DNA from: Deltaproteobacteria bacterium | GTDB taxonomy: Bacteria > Desulfobacterota > Desulfobacteria > Desulfobacterales > JAFDCJ01 | Length of the DNA: 5,590 nt | Assembly: GCA_024277475.1 (NCBI GenBank) | Contig: JAJRVC010000511.1 | Span: forward strand, 1-5,590 | Reading direction: 5' to 3' | Shown here: positions 1 through 5,267 of the stretch, one piece after another | Position numbering within the stretch: position 1 is the first letter of the stretch | Layout of the letters: every line of letters starts with the position of its first letter | Notes under the pieces: model-generated | The model's input: only the letters and a program-made list of their open reading frames with translations | Told to the model about the DNA's origin: nothing | Databases searched by the model: none | Position numbers and translations under genes: made by a program

Positions 1-825
1 GCCGAGAGTTTCCTGCTTGATTTAGAGAACAGCAGCAGTATGGATTTTGATACCGTCAGGCAGGCCTTTACTGCCATGCACCAGGCCCGTGGTTTCAGCC
101 AAAAGGCCAAGAACCAGTTGATTCAGGCCAATCTGCGTCTCGTGGTAAGTGTGGCCAAAAAGTATGCCAACCGTGGTATGCAGCTCCTGGATCTGGTTCA
201 GGAAGGCAATATCGGTTTAATCAAGGCGGTGTAAAAGTTTGAATATCGGCGGGGCTATAAGTTCAGCACCTATGCCACCTGGTGGATCAGGCAGGCGATT
301 AACCGGGCCATTGCCGACCAGAGCCGCACCATCCGCATTCCTGTCCACATGATTGATACCCTTAATCGGCTGCGCAAAGACTCCAAAGAATTCGCCTGGG
401 AATTTGGCCGGGATCCCAGCCCCGAGGAGATGGCCGAGCGTACCGGGATTAATCTGGATAAAATTAAGAACATTATCAAGGTCTCCATGGATCCCATGTC
501 CCTTGATTCACCCATTATTGAGGGTGAAGATTCTCAATTGTCTGATTTTATTGTGGACACCAATTCCGAGGCCCCCGATGAGGCAACCATCAGGAATAGT
601 CTCAAAGACAATCTGGATCGTGTTTTAGGCACTTTATCCCCCCGGGAAGAGAGTATTTTGCGGATGCGTTACGGTATTGACTCTGCGGCGGATCTTACTT
701 TGGAGGAGGTGGGGCGGACTTTTGCTGTTACCCGTGAGCGTATTCGCCAGATTGAGGCCAAGGCCCTGAAAAAACTTAAACACCCCTCCCGTCGTAACCA
801 ACTGGCTGCCTTTATGGTGGACTAA
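1..825 (+). pseudogene. rpoD: RNA polymerase sigma factor RpoD (sigma-70), 5'-partial, interrupted by an in-frame stop
   Basis: Housekeeping sigma factor that binds core RNA polymerase and recognises -10/-35 promoters. The frame is open from base 1, so the N-terminal part (region 1.1 and upstream) lies outside the window. Region 2.1 is visible as [17 protein letters not shown] (about 127-177). Region 2.2 starts with [14 protein letters not shown], then codon 232-234 is TAA where the family has Asp or Glu (KAVDKFEYRRG). The same frame resumes at once with [22 protein letters not shown] (235-300, core-binding and -10 recognition), region 3 and region 4. The region 4.2 helix-turn-helix is [17 protein letters not shown] (727-777), and the natural stop is TAA at 823-825. 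Apart from the one codon nothing is missing, so this is a very recent lesion, a second decaying copy, or a sequencing/assembly error. Restart at ATG 349 would give only regions 3-4, without core binding. Family call is sure; pseudogene status is not. Confidence 0.85.
232..234 (+). other. premature in-frame TAA in rpoD region 2.2
   Basis: The codons before (Lys-Ala-Val) and after (Lys-Phe-Glu-Tyr-Arg-Arg) match the conserved sigma-70 KAV(D/E)KFEYRRG block with no gap, so this is a substitution and not an indel. From GAA it needs one base change; from GAT or GAC it needs two. Truncation here removes all promoter-recognition regions. Confidence 0.85.
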
Positions 826-841
826 GCCCCTCTTTATTTTT

Positions 842-890
842 TGTAACTGTTTAGCTGCACTCCGATCTGAAGCACATCTAAGCAGTTACA
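842..890 (+). repeat. inverted repeat / hairpin downstream of rpoD
   Basis: TGTAACTGTTTAG (842-854) and CTAAGCAGTTACA (878-890) form a 13-bp stem with a single G-U pair and a 23-nt loop, starting 17 bases after the rpoD stop. No T-run follows, so it is not a typical intrinsic terminator. A processed 3' end, a factor-binding site or a dispersed repeat are all possible. A third copy of the arm lies at 922-933. Confidence 0.6.
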
Positions 891-921
891 GCTCGGCGTT
901 TAGGGCAATTTACAGTCACAC

Positions 922-933
922 CTAAATAGTTAC
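922..933 (+). repeat. third copy of the CTAARYAGTTAC 12-mer, upstream of uppP
   Basis: CTAAATAGTTAC repeats the arm at 878-889 (CTAAGCAGTTAC) in the same orientation, 44 bp further on. It is also complementary to 843-854 with one G-U pair, so two mutually exclusive hairpins are possible in a transcript from rpoD into uppP. It ends 26 bp before the uppP start codon. Confidence 0.5.
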
Positions 934-959
934 CATTTTTTTTAGTTTTCAATTACCTT

Positions 960-1727
960 ATGGATATTTTACAATCTGCTGTATTAGGACTTGTTGAGGG
1001 GGTAACTGAGTTTTTACCAATCTCCTCCACCGGCCATCTGATAGTGGTCAGTAATTGGCTGCATCTCGATCAGACCGTGACCAATAAGGCCTTTGAAGTT
1101 ATTATCCAGTTAGCTGCCATTCTGGCGGTGTTTTTTAATCAGCGCGATAAATTCACTTTGCGTCATATCGAGCTTTGGAAAAAAATTATCCTGGCTTTTA
1201 TTCCCATCGGGGCCGTGGGCCTTTTGTTTCACCGGCAGATTAAGGCCCTGTTTTCCGTCCAGATAGTGGCGGTTATGTTCATCATCGGCGGTATTATATT
1301 TCTAATTGTGGAATATTTTTACCAGGAGCGAACCTCTACGGTACGGGAGGTTGATGCCATAAGTTATAAGCAGGCCCTGTGGATTGGTATTGCCCAGGTG
1401 GCGGCCCTTATTCCGGGCACCAGCCGGGCAGGATCTTCCATTATCGGAGCCATGCTGGTGGGCCTGGATCGGCGGGCCAGTGCCGAGTTCTCTTTCCTTC
1501 TGGCCCTGCCGGTGATGCTGGCGGCCAGCGGTTTTGATTTTGTGACCCATTATCAGGATTTCTCCGGTGCCAACCTTAAGATCCTGCTGGTGGGGTTCGT
1601 TACGGCCTTTATCTGCGCCTATTTCACGATGAAGGTCTTTATTGATTTCCTGAACCGCAACAAATTCGTGGGCTTTGGCATATACCGCATTCTCTTTGGC
1701 CTTATTTTATTATTTTTTGCCAACTGA
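960..1727 (+). CDS. uppP: undecaprenyl-diphosphate phosphatase UppP (BacA family)
   Basis: Integral membrane phosphatase that converts undecaprenyl diphosphate to the monophosphate, recycling the lipid carrier for peptidoglycan and other envelope glycans; known members give bacitracin resistance. At 255 residues it is close to the usual length (E. coli about 273) and looks complete. The first signature, [18 protein letters not shown], spans residues 10-27, with the catalytic Glu13 and Glu17 pair and a SSTGH block. The second, [10 protein letters not shown], is at 152-161, with the active-site Arg156. Several hydrophobic helices are evident (about 74-90, 100-120, 176-192, 207-222, 236-253). 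The start at 960 places the N-terminal helix correctly, but no good Shine-Dalgarno precedes it (the upstream bases are T- and A-rich). It lies 134 bp after rpoD on the same strand, so it may have its own promoter. No truncation or odd residues seen. Confidence 0.95.
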   Translation: MDILQSAVLGLVEGVTEFLPISSTGHLIVVSNWLHLDQTVTNKAFEVIIQLAAILAVFFNQRDKFTLRHIELWKKIILAFIPIGAVGLLFHRQIKALFSVQIVAVMFIIGGIIFLIVEYFYQERTSTVREVDAISYKQALWIGIAQVAALIPGTSRAGSSIIGAMLVGLDRRASAEFSFLLALPVMLAASGFDFVTHYQDFSGANLKILLVGFVTAFICAYFTMKVFIDFLNRNKFVGFGIYRILFGLILLFFAN

Positions 1728-1901
1728 CCAACTGCGAGGCGGGCAGTCTTATCGTAAGCGCTCCATGAACACCCTGCCGTACGGCATACGATCCTAATCG
1801 TGCCGCTGCATTCGCATTTCGAGATTATAAAGTCAAGAGTGCGGTCTGTGGGGCCAGCCAAATGTTTTTTTGCCCATTTTTACCCCCGAGACCCTTAAGG
1901 A
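1728..1901. other. intergenic region after uppP, no gene seen
   Basis: No coding sequence with family-like wording was found on either strand. It holds an inverted repeat at 1751-1792 and a T-rich patch near 1864-1880. The AAGG at its right edge serves as ribosome binding site for the short ORF that follows. I see no clear terminator for uppP. Confidence 0.5.
1751..1792. repeat. nested inverted repeat
   Basis: ATCGTA (1751-1756) and TACGAT (1787-1792) are exact inverted copies. Just inside the right arm lies the perfect 12-bp palindrome TGCCGTACGGCA (1775-1786). There is no T-run, so a terminator is unlikely. A dispersed intergenic repeat or a protein-binding site would both fit. Function unknown. 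Confidence 0.4.
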
Positions 1902-1907
1902 ATGAAT

Positions 1908-2090
1908 ATGACTGCTATGAAAATGCAAATGGCCTTTGTCAACCGGACAAGGGAGATTGCCGAGTTGCGTAATTATCTCTGCACCCCGGCGAACCCCATC
2001 CTTTTTCTGCAAGGTCTGCCGAAACGCCACAACGCCATAGATCGGACTTTTTACGACGCCATCAAATTTCAGGTGATTGTCGTGGCCTGA
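1908..2090 (+). pseudogene. short ORF, probable remnant of an AAA/archaeal-type ATPase N-terminus
   Basis: The ORF of about 60 codons begins with AFVNRTREIAELRNYL and then a hydrophobic ILFL stretch. This is how the ATPase_2 (archaeal-type AAA) family starts: 'FVNREREI..L' followed by a beta-strand leading into the GxxxxGKT/S Walker A loop. Here no Walker A follows: after ILFLQG the text turns to unrelated residues and stops 22 codons later. TAAGG (1896-1900) sits 7 bases before ATG 1908, the better-placed of several ATGs (1902 also possible). Either a truncated gene whose 3' part was replaced, or a chance small ORF. The ATPase link rests on about 30 residues and is tentative. The tail beyond about 2013 may be an unrelated intergenic repeat. 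Confidence 0.35.
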
Positions 2091-2129
2091 CTCCAAAGTC
2101 CTTCCTCAAATTAAAAAATTAAATCTACT

Positions 2130-2133
2130 GGAG
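2130..2133 (+). promoter_or_regulatory. ribosome binding site that decides the dehydrogenase start
   Basis: GGAG lies 6 bases before ATG 2140. An in-frame ATG at 2134 touches the GGAG and cannot use it, and the in-frame ATG at 2077 has no Shine-Dalgarno and would add residues unlike the family. The start is therefore set at 2140. Confidence 0.7.
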
Positions 2134-2139
2134 ATGAAA

Positions 2140-3465
2140 ATGACAACTTTGGATAAATTATTAACCCGTTTTACCAGCCAGGAGGCGATTGTTGGTATTG
2201 TTGGCCTGGGTTATGTCGGCCTGCCGCTGATGTTGCGCTTTCAGGCTGTTGGTCTTCGTGTTCTTGGTATCGATATAGATACCGGCAAGATTGAAAAACT
2301 TAATAACGGCCAAAGTTATATCGAGCATATTGCTGCTGCTAAAATCCAGGAGGCTAAACAGCAAGGGTTTGAGGCAACAACAGATTTTAGCAGGGCAGTG
2401 GAAGCGGATGCCTTGATTATCTGTGTTCCAACTCCCCTTAATAAAAATCGTGAGCCAGATCTTTCTTATGTTACCGATACGGTGGATGCCCTGGTTCCTC
2501 ATCTTCGTAAAGGTCAGGTGGTCTCGTTGGAAAGCACGACTTATCCCGGCACCACTGAGGAGGAGTTATTGCCCCGTTTGCAAAACAATGGCCTCATCGT
2601 TGGTGAGGATGTTTTCTTGGTTTATTCACCAGAACGGGAAGATCCTGGCAGCAAGGATTTCAGCCCCAGCAATATTCCCAAGGTTATTGGCGGTTATACC
2701 CCTGCCTGCCTTAAGGCTGGTCTCGCCCTGTACGATCGGGCCATTGAGCAATTAGTGCCGGTTAGCTCCCCGAAGGCGGCAGAGATGACAAAGCTGCTGG
2801 AAAACATTTTTCGCAGCGTCAATATTGCCTTGGTGAATGAGCTAAAGGTGCTTTGCCTGAGGATGGATATTGATATCCACGAGGTTATCAGGGCTGCTGC
2901 CACAAAACCTTTTGGTTTTATGCCTTTTTATCCCGGCCCCGGCCTTGGAGGACATTGTATCCCCATTGACCCTTTCTACCTAACCTCAAAGGCCCGTGAG
3001 TATGACATCTCTACCAGGTTTATAGAGTTGGCTGGAGAGATAAATTCTTCCATGCCCTATTTTGTGGTGCAACGGGTGATGGACGCCTTAAATGAGCATG
3101 GTAAGGCCCTCAAGGGATCGTTGGTACTTGTTCTCGGGGTGGCATATAAGAAAAATGTGGATGATGACCGGGAATCACCCTCCTATAAATTAATGGAATT
3201 ACTGATGGCTAAGGGAGCAGGTGTCATTTACAATGATCCTCATATTCCCTTCCTGCGTAAGAGTCGTAAGTATGATTTTGGCCTGAGCAGTACTCACCTT
3301 GATGAGAAAATCCTAAAGAAGGCAGACTGTGTCCTGGTTGTCACCGATCATGATGCTTATGACTATGATTTTATCCTCCAGCATGGTCAGCTTATTGTTG
3401 ATACCCGTAATGTCTTTAATAATGGTGAGTTCGTTTCTTGGCCCAAAAAGGTGTTTTCCGCATGA
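2140..3465 (+). CDS. wbpA: UDP-N-acetyl-D-glucosamine 6-dehydrogenase-like nucleotide-sugar dehydrogenase (WbpA family)
   Basis: Oxidises the C6 hydroxyl of a UDP-hexose (family members: UDP-GlcNAc to UDP-GlcNAcA) in two NAD-dependent steps, giving an acidic sugar for O-antigen or capsule; cytoplasmic. The protein is 441 residues from ATG 2140, normal for the family. The N-terminal Rossmann fold has GLGYVG at 22-27 and an acidic strand end, GIDID, at 43-47. VPTPL (96-100), ESTTYPGT (131-138) and SPERE (163-167) are typical of the WbpA/WbpO/TviB branch rather than short UDP-glucose dehydrogenases. The central domain has KLLEN (218-222), and the catalytic cysteine is Cys273 in [16 protein letters not shown]. 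The C-terminal UDP-binding domain has [16 protein letters not shown] (332-347). Exact substrate (GlcNAc, GalNAc or glucose) cannot be fixed from sequence. The stop overlaps the next start by ATGA, implying an operon now broken downstream. Confidence 0.9.
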   Translation: MTTLDKLLTRFTSQEAIVGIVGLGYVGLPLMLRFQAVGLRVLGIDIDTGKIEKLNNGQSYIEHIAAAKIQEAKQQGFEATTDFSRAVEADALIICVPTPLNKNREPDLSYVTDTVDALVPHLRKGQVVSLESTTYPGTTEEELLPRLQNNGLIVGEDVFLVYSPEREDPGSKDFSPSNIPKVIGGYTPACLKAGLALYDRAIEQLVPVSSPKAAEMTKLLENIFRSVNIALVNELKVLCLRMDIDIHEVIRAAATKPFGFMPFYPGPGLGGHCIPIDPFYLTSKAREYDISTRFIELAGEINSSMPYFVVQRVMDALNEHGKALKGSLVLVLGVAYKKNVDDDRESPSYKLMELLMAKGAGVIYNDPHIPFLRKSRKYDFGLSSTHLDEKILKKADCVLVVTDHDAYDYDFILQHGQLIVDTRNVFNNGEFVSWPKKVFSA

Positions 3466-3533
3466 GTAATATTTATGACAAAAGCGGTGGAGTCTGGAAA
3501 AGTGGGTTGAGCCAAGCTAATAGATTAAAATAA
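3462..3533 (+). pseudogene. 5' stub of the gene following wbpA (23 codons)
   Basis: ATG 3462 overlaps the wbpA stop as ATGA, the usual sign of translational coupling, with AAGG about 9 bases upstream. The frame reads [15 protein letters not shown] and a few more residues, then stops at TAA 3531-3533, just before mobile-element remnants begin. I do not recognise the product; by position it would be another polysaccharide-biosynthesis protein. The most likely reading is a gene beheaded by an insertion and later deletion, with the true family sequence ending somewhere in the last 8 codons. A genuine 23-residue peptide is less likely. Confidence 0.35.
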
Positions 3534-3567
3534 TAAGAAAAAGTCTGATCGGCACCAGTTTTATAGC

Positions 3568-3726
3568 CCTGAGAGGTTCCCTTTTCGTTCCCAAAAAGAC
3601 TGTCTGAGGAAGATCTTGATGCCGAGAGCAAACAGGCACTATATATTCGGCTGTGTATGGCGCATAACCCACCGCTGCCATAAGCAGGTAAACTGAGGTT
3701 GATCCTGAGTCCTTGAAGGTTCCCTT
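3568..3726. repeat. imperfect direct repeat flanking the Y1 transposase stub
   Basis: CCTGAG followed directly by AGGTTCCCTT occurs at 3568-3583. The same two blocks recur at 3704-3709 and 3717-3726 with 7 extra bases between them. They bracket the transposase stub, so they may be the two ends of an internally deleted element. They could also be coincidence. Confidence 0.35.
3619..3696 (+). pseudogene. N-terminal stub of a REP-associated / IS200-like Y1 transposase
   Basis: ATG 3619 opens a 25-codon frame, MPRANRHYI then GCVWRITHRCHK. This is the characteristic start of one RAYT (TnpA_REP, Y1 HUH-type) subfamily, normally MxRANRxxxPGxxWHITHRCHKxEFLL. Here the usual first His of the HITHRC block is Arg, and after CHK the frame leaves the family and ends at TGA 3694-3696. 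An intact member has well over 150 residues, with an HUH pair and a catalytic Tyr; all of that is missing. AGGA at 3607-3610 is a properly spaced Shine-Dalgarno, so the 5' end looks original. RAYTs are linked to hairpin-forming intergenic repeats in host genomes. It lies immediately after the broken wbpA partner gene and may mark what broke it. Confidence 0.6.
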
Positions 3727-3949
3727 ATGTTAGCACAACCATCCATGAGTGACTGTCAACAAGCTCTCCAAAATAGACTTCTAATTGTTCTGGGGTCAAT
3801 TTGTCTGGACAGCAATCGAAATGATTACTGATTCGGCGGACAGCACGGGAATAGGCATCAATGGTTTTTTGACTTTTGCCCTGAAGTTTGAGTAACCTCC
3901 GGTGACGTTCATAGAGTTCATTAAATCGTTTTACTTCGGTTGGCTTCAT
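3725..3949 (-). pseudogene. N-terminal fragment of an IS91-associated tyrosine recombinase (phage-integrase SAM-like domain)
   Basis: Minus-strand frame from ATG 3949, chosen because AAGGAG lies 8 bases upstream; an earlier in-frame ATG at 3994 lacks such a site. The visible protein, MKPTEVKRFNELYERHRRLLKLQGKSQ onward (TIDAYSRAVRRISNHF, LTPEQLEVYFGELVDSHSW), is the core-binding domain of the tyrosine recombinases often encoded next to IS91/ISCR-type transposases. Family proteins continue after Trp with STVK.D..GL and a catalytic domain carrying the Arg-His-Arg-Tyr set. Here, after the Trp codon (3743-3745), five unrelated residues and a stop follow. The catalytic domain and any IS91 transposase are gone, so the product cannot recombine DNA. 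A binding-only fragment that represses its own promoter is conceivable but unproven. Confidence 0.75.
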
Positions 3950-3950
3950 C

Positions 3951-3958
3951 GTGTACAC
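3951..3958. promoter_or_regulatory. GTGTACAC palindrome between Shine-Dalgarno and start codon of the recombinase (operator-like)
   Basis: Perfect 8-bp palindrome directly before the ATG on the minus strand, downstream of the -10. An identical one lies 47 bp away, upstream of the -35. The placement suits a repressor or the recombinase itself. Confidence 0.45.
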
Positions 3959-3964
3959 TCCTTG

Positions 3965-3994
3965 TTTATAAATGCCCTGAATTGAGCATTTCAA
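3965..3994 (-). promoter_or_regulatory. predicted sigma-70 promoter of the recombinase fragment
   Basis: Read on the minus strand: TTGAAA (3994-3989) as -35 and TATAAA (3970-3965) as -10, 18 bp apart, followed by AAGGAG and ATG 3949. Good match to consensus. The predicted transcription start falls near 3957, inside the second GTGTACAC palindrome. Confidence 0.55.
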
Positions 3995-3996
3995 GT

Positions 3997-4006
3997 AGTG
4001 TACACT
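3997..4006. promoter_or_regulatory. AGTGTACACT palindrome upstream of the -35 (operator-like)
   Basis: Perfect 10-bp palindrome whose core, GTGTACAC, is identical to that at 3951-3958. It abuts the -35 hexamer on its upstream side. The pair brackets the promoter at about 4.5 helical turns. Confidence 0.45.
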
Positions 4007-4023
4007 GCTTTTTTGTTTTTACC

Positions 4024-4043
4024 GCCGCATAGCGGCTTCGTTC
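4024..4043 (+). mobile_element. hairpin plus GTTC: probable terminus of an IS91-family element
   Basis: GCCGC-ATA-GCGGC (4024-4036) is a perfect 5-bp hairpin, followed three bases later by GTTC (4040-4043). IS91-family elements end in subterminal palindromes and use a GTTC/GAAC-type tetranucleotide at their ends (family knowledge). The adjacent gene is the N-terminal end of the recombinase associated with such elements, reading away from this end, which fits. Intron RT sequence begins within a few bases on the other side. Which end it is (ori or ter) is not determined. Confidence 0.4.
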
Positions 4044-5182
4044 CAGTGTGCCACGAGCAGATCCGCAAGGATCTGGAGCTGTAAATAAGATTTGGAACCG
4101 GATGTCATCAGGAAGCTACTTTCCACCGCCCGTATTACGGGTGGAGATACCTAAAGGTGACGGGAAAATGCGGGCGTTGGGAATACCAACGGTTGCAGAT
4201 CGAATTGCCCAGATGGTGGTCAAGAACCATATTGAGCCGGAACTGGAATTGCTATTCCACTCTGACTCCTATGGTTATCGACCAAAACGATCAGCCAAGC
4301 AAGCGGTCATGCTGGCTCGGAAGCGTTGCTGGAAGCATGATTGGGTTGTAGATATGGATATCAAAGGATTCTTTGACAACATACCTCATGACCTGATGAT
4401 GAGAGCAGTTAGAAAGCATACCGAGGATTCATGGGTATTGCTCTATGTGGAAAGATGGTTAAAAGCCCCCGTTCAGTTAATGGATGGGACGCTTGAAGAG
4501 CGCACTCTGGGAACCCCCCAGGGAGGCGTGATCAGTCCATTGCTTGTAAACCTGTTTTTACACTATGCATTTGATCACTGGATGCAGAGCAATCATCCAT
4601 CGAGCCCAATTTGAACGGTACGCTGATGATGCGGTTGTACACTGTGCTACGGAAGCGGAGGCAGTAAATATAAAGTCTGAAATAGCTAAAAGAATGGAAC
4701 AGTGTGGATTGGAGCTACATCCTGAGAAGACGAATATCGTCTACTGTAAGGATGCCAACCGCACAGGGGATTATCCCCGCCATGCTTTTGATTTTTTGGG
4801 TTTTTGTTTTCGACCAAGGCTTTCACGCAACAGGTATGGCAAGTATTTTGTTAACTTCTCACCGGCAATTGCCCCCAAATCGAAGAAAGCAATTTTTTCA
4901 AAGATAAGGCAGTGGAGTCTACCCAAAAGAAGCGACCTGTCCGTGAAAGAGCTCGGCAATAAAATGAATCCGGTCGTGCGCGGCTGGATCGAATACTACG
5001 GCGCGTTTTTTCAGTCAGAGCTACTTTTTTTGGTGCACCATTTAGACAAACTGATTTATCGATGGGTGATCAGGAAATACAAGAAGCATGGTAGTAACTT
5101 CAAAAAGGCGGATAATTGGGTGAAGCGCATAAAAAGCGCGAAGCCGCATTACTTTGTTCATTGGTGTCTGCTACATGCATGA
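4044..5182 (+). pseudogene. ltrA: group II intron reverse transcriptase/maturase (LtrA-type), N-truncated with two frameshifts
   Basis: Encodes the RT/maturase that folds the intron RNA and copies it into DNA. Visible blocks: NRMSSGSYFPPPV and VEIPKGDGKMRALGIPTVADRI (fingers, about 4096-4206), SYGYRP (RT2), DMDIKGFFDNI with the catalytic Asp near 4351-4359, GTPQGGVISPLL (4510-4545), RYADD (YADD 4619-4630), LHPEKT, FDFLGF, and the group II maturase (X) domain NPVVRGWIEYY (4967-4999). The C-terminus resembles En-less members; no HNH endonuclease is present. Defects: the N-terminus is missing. Near 4080-4086 the family's LYKIWNRM is split: the upstream frame reads HEQIRKDLEL then TAA 4082-4084, while NKIWNRM is in another frame. 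At 4608-4609 an extra A turns PSSPFERYADD into a stop at 4612-4614 just before the YADD motif. Not functional as read, unless the sequence has errors. Confidence 0.85.
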
Positions 5183-5193
5183 CCGAATGATAA

Positions 5194-5227
5194 GAGCCGT
5201 ATGAGCCGAGAGGTTCACGTACGGTTC
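5194..5227 (+). ncRNA. group II intron domain V
   Basis: 34-nt hairpin, the catalytic centre of group II introns. The lower stem pairs GAGCCGTA (5194-5201) with TACGGTTC (5220-5227) with one G-U and contains the AGC triad at 5195-5197. The two-base CG bulge is 5218-5219. The upper stem pairs TGAGCC (5202-5207) with GGTTCA (5212-5217), capped by a GAGA (GNRA) tetraloop at 5208-5211. Every hallmark is intact, in contrast to the broken RT. Confidence 0.92.
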
Positions 5228-5230
5228 TGT

Positions 5231-5267
5231 GAGAAGCTTGGGGGGAGGTTCCCCTTGCTTACTCGAC
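5231..5267 (+). ncRNA. group II intron domain VI with branch-point A and 3' splice site
   Basis: GAG (5231-5233) pairs with CTC (5262-5264), AAGC (5234-5237) with GCTT (5257-5260), and GGGG (5240-5243) with CCCC (5251-5254). A5261 is left bulged between two helices, as expected for the lariat branch point. The intron should end in AY: AC at 5266-5267 puts the branch A 7th from the end. Everything from 5268 on is 3' flank. Confidence 0.8.

Larger units (their letters stand above)
4044..5267 (+). mobile_element. 5'-truncated group II intron (domain IV ORF, domains V and VI)
   Basis: The element comprises a degraded reverse transcriptase frame (4044-5182), then domain V (5194-5227) and domain VI (5231-5264), ending at GAC 5265-5267. 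Domains I-III and the GUGYG 5' end are absent: the left boundary meets the IS91-like end at about 4043. Without domain I it cannot splice in cis or reverse-splice. The loss may be due to the IS91-like insertion or deletion, or to incomplete reverse transcription during retrohoming, which commonly leaves 5'-truncated copies. The intron lies on the same strand as wbpA. Confidence 0.8.

Noticed and set aside
270..515. Minus-strand 81-codon ORF opposite rpoD
   Set aside because: Antisense shadow of a strongly conserved sigma-70 frame; no family wording.
353..628. Plus-strand 91-codon ORF in a second frame over rpoD
   Set aside because: Overlaps the conserved sigma-70 frame and has Pro/Ile-rich, shadow-like composition.
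1302..1550. Minus-strand ORF opposite uppP
   Set aside because: Antisense to the conserved PGTSRAG region; His/Gly/Arg-rich composition typical of a shadow.
1833..2096. Minus-strand 87-codon ORF after uppP
   Set aside because: No recognisable family, no good ribosome binding site, and opposite the better-supported ATPase-like fragment. Cannot be fully excluded.
2077..2139. Longer N-terminus for the dehydrogenase, from ATG 2077
   Set aside because: No Shine-Dalgarno, non-family residues, and overlap with the preceding ORF; GGAG points to ATG 2140.
2161..2502. Minus-strand 113-codon ORF opposite wbpA
   Set aside because: Antisense to the Rossmann fold coding region; no own signals.
2423..2755. 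Plus-strand 110-codon ORF in another frame of wbpA
   Set aside because: Overlaps a complete, motif-rich gene; shadow composition.
4007..4020. T-run next to the hairpin at 4024-4036 as a terminator
   Set aside because: On the plus strand the T-run precedes the stem, and on the minus strand it is an A-run; wrong order for an intrinsic terminator either way.
3568..5256. AGGTTCCC(C)TT shared by the RAYT flanks and intron domain VI as a sign of common origin
   Set aside because: Only about ten bases with no further similarity around them; not enough to link the elements.
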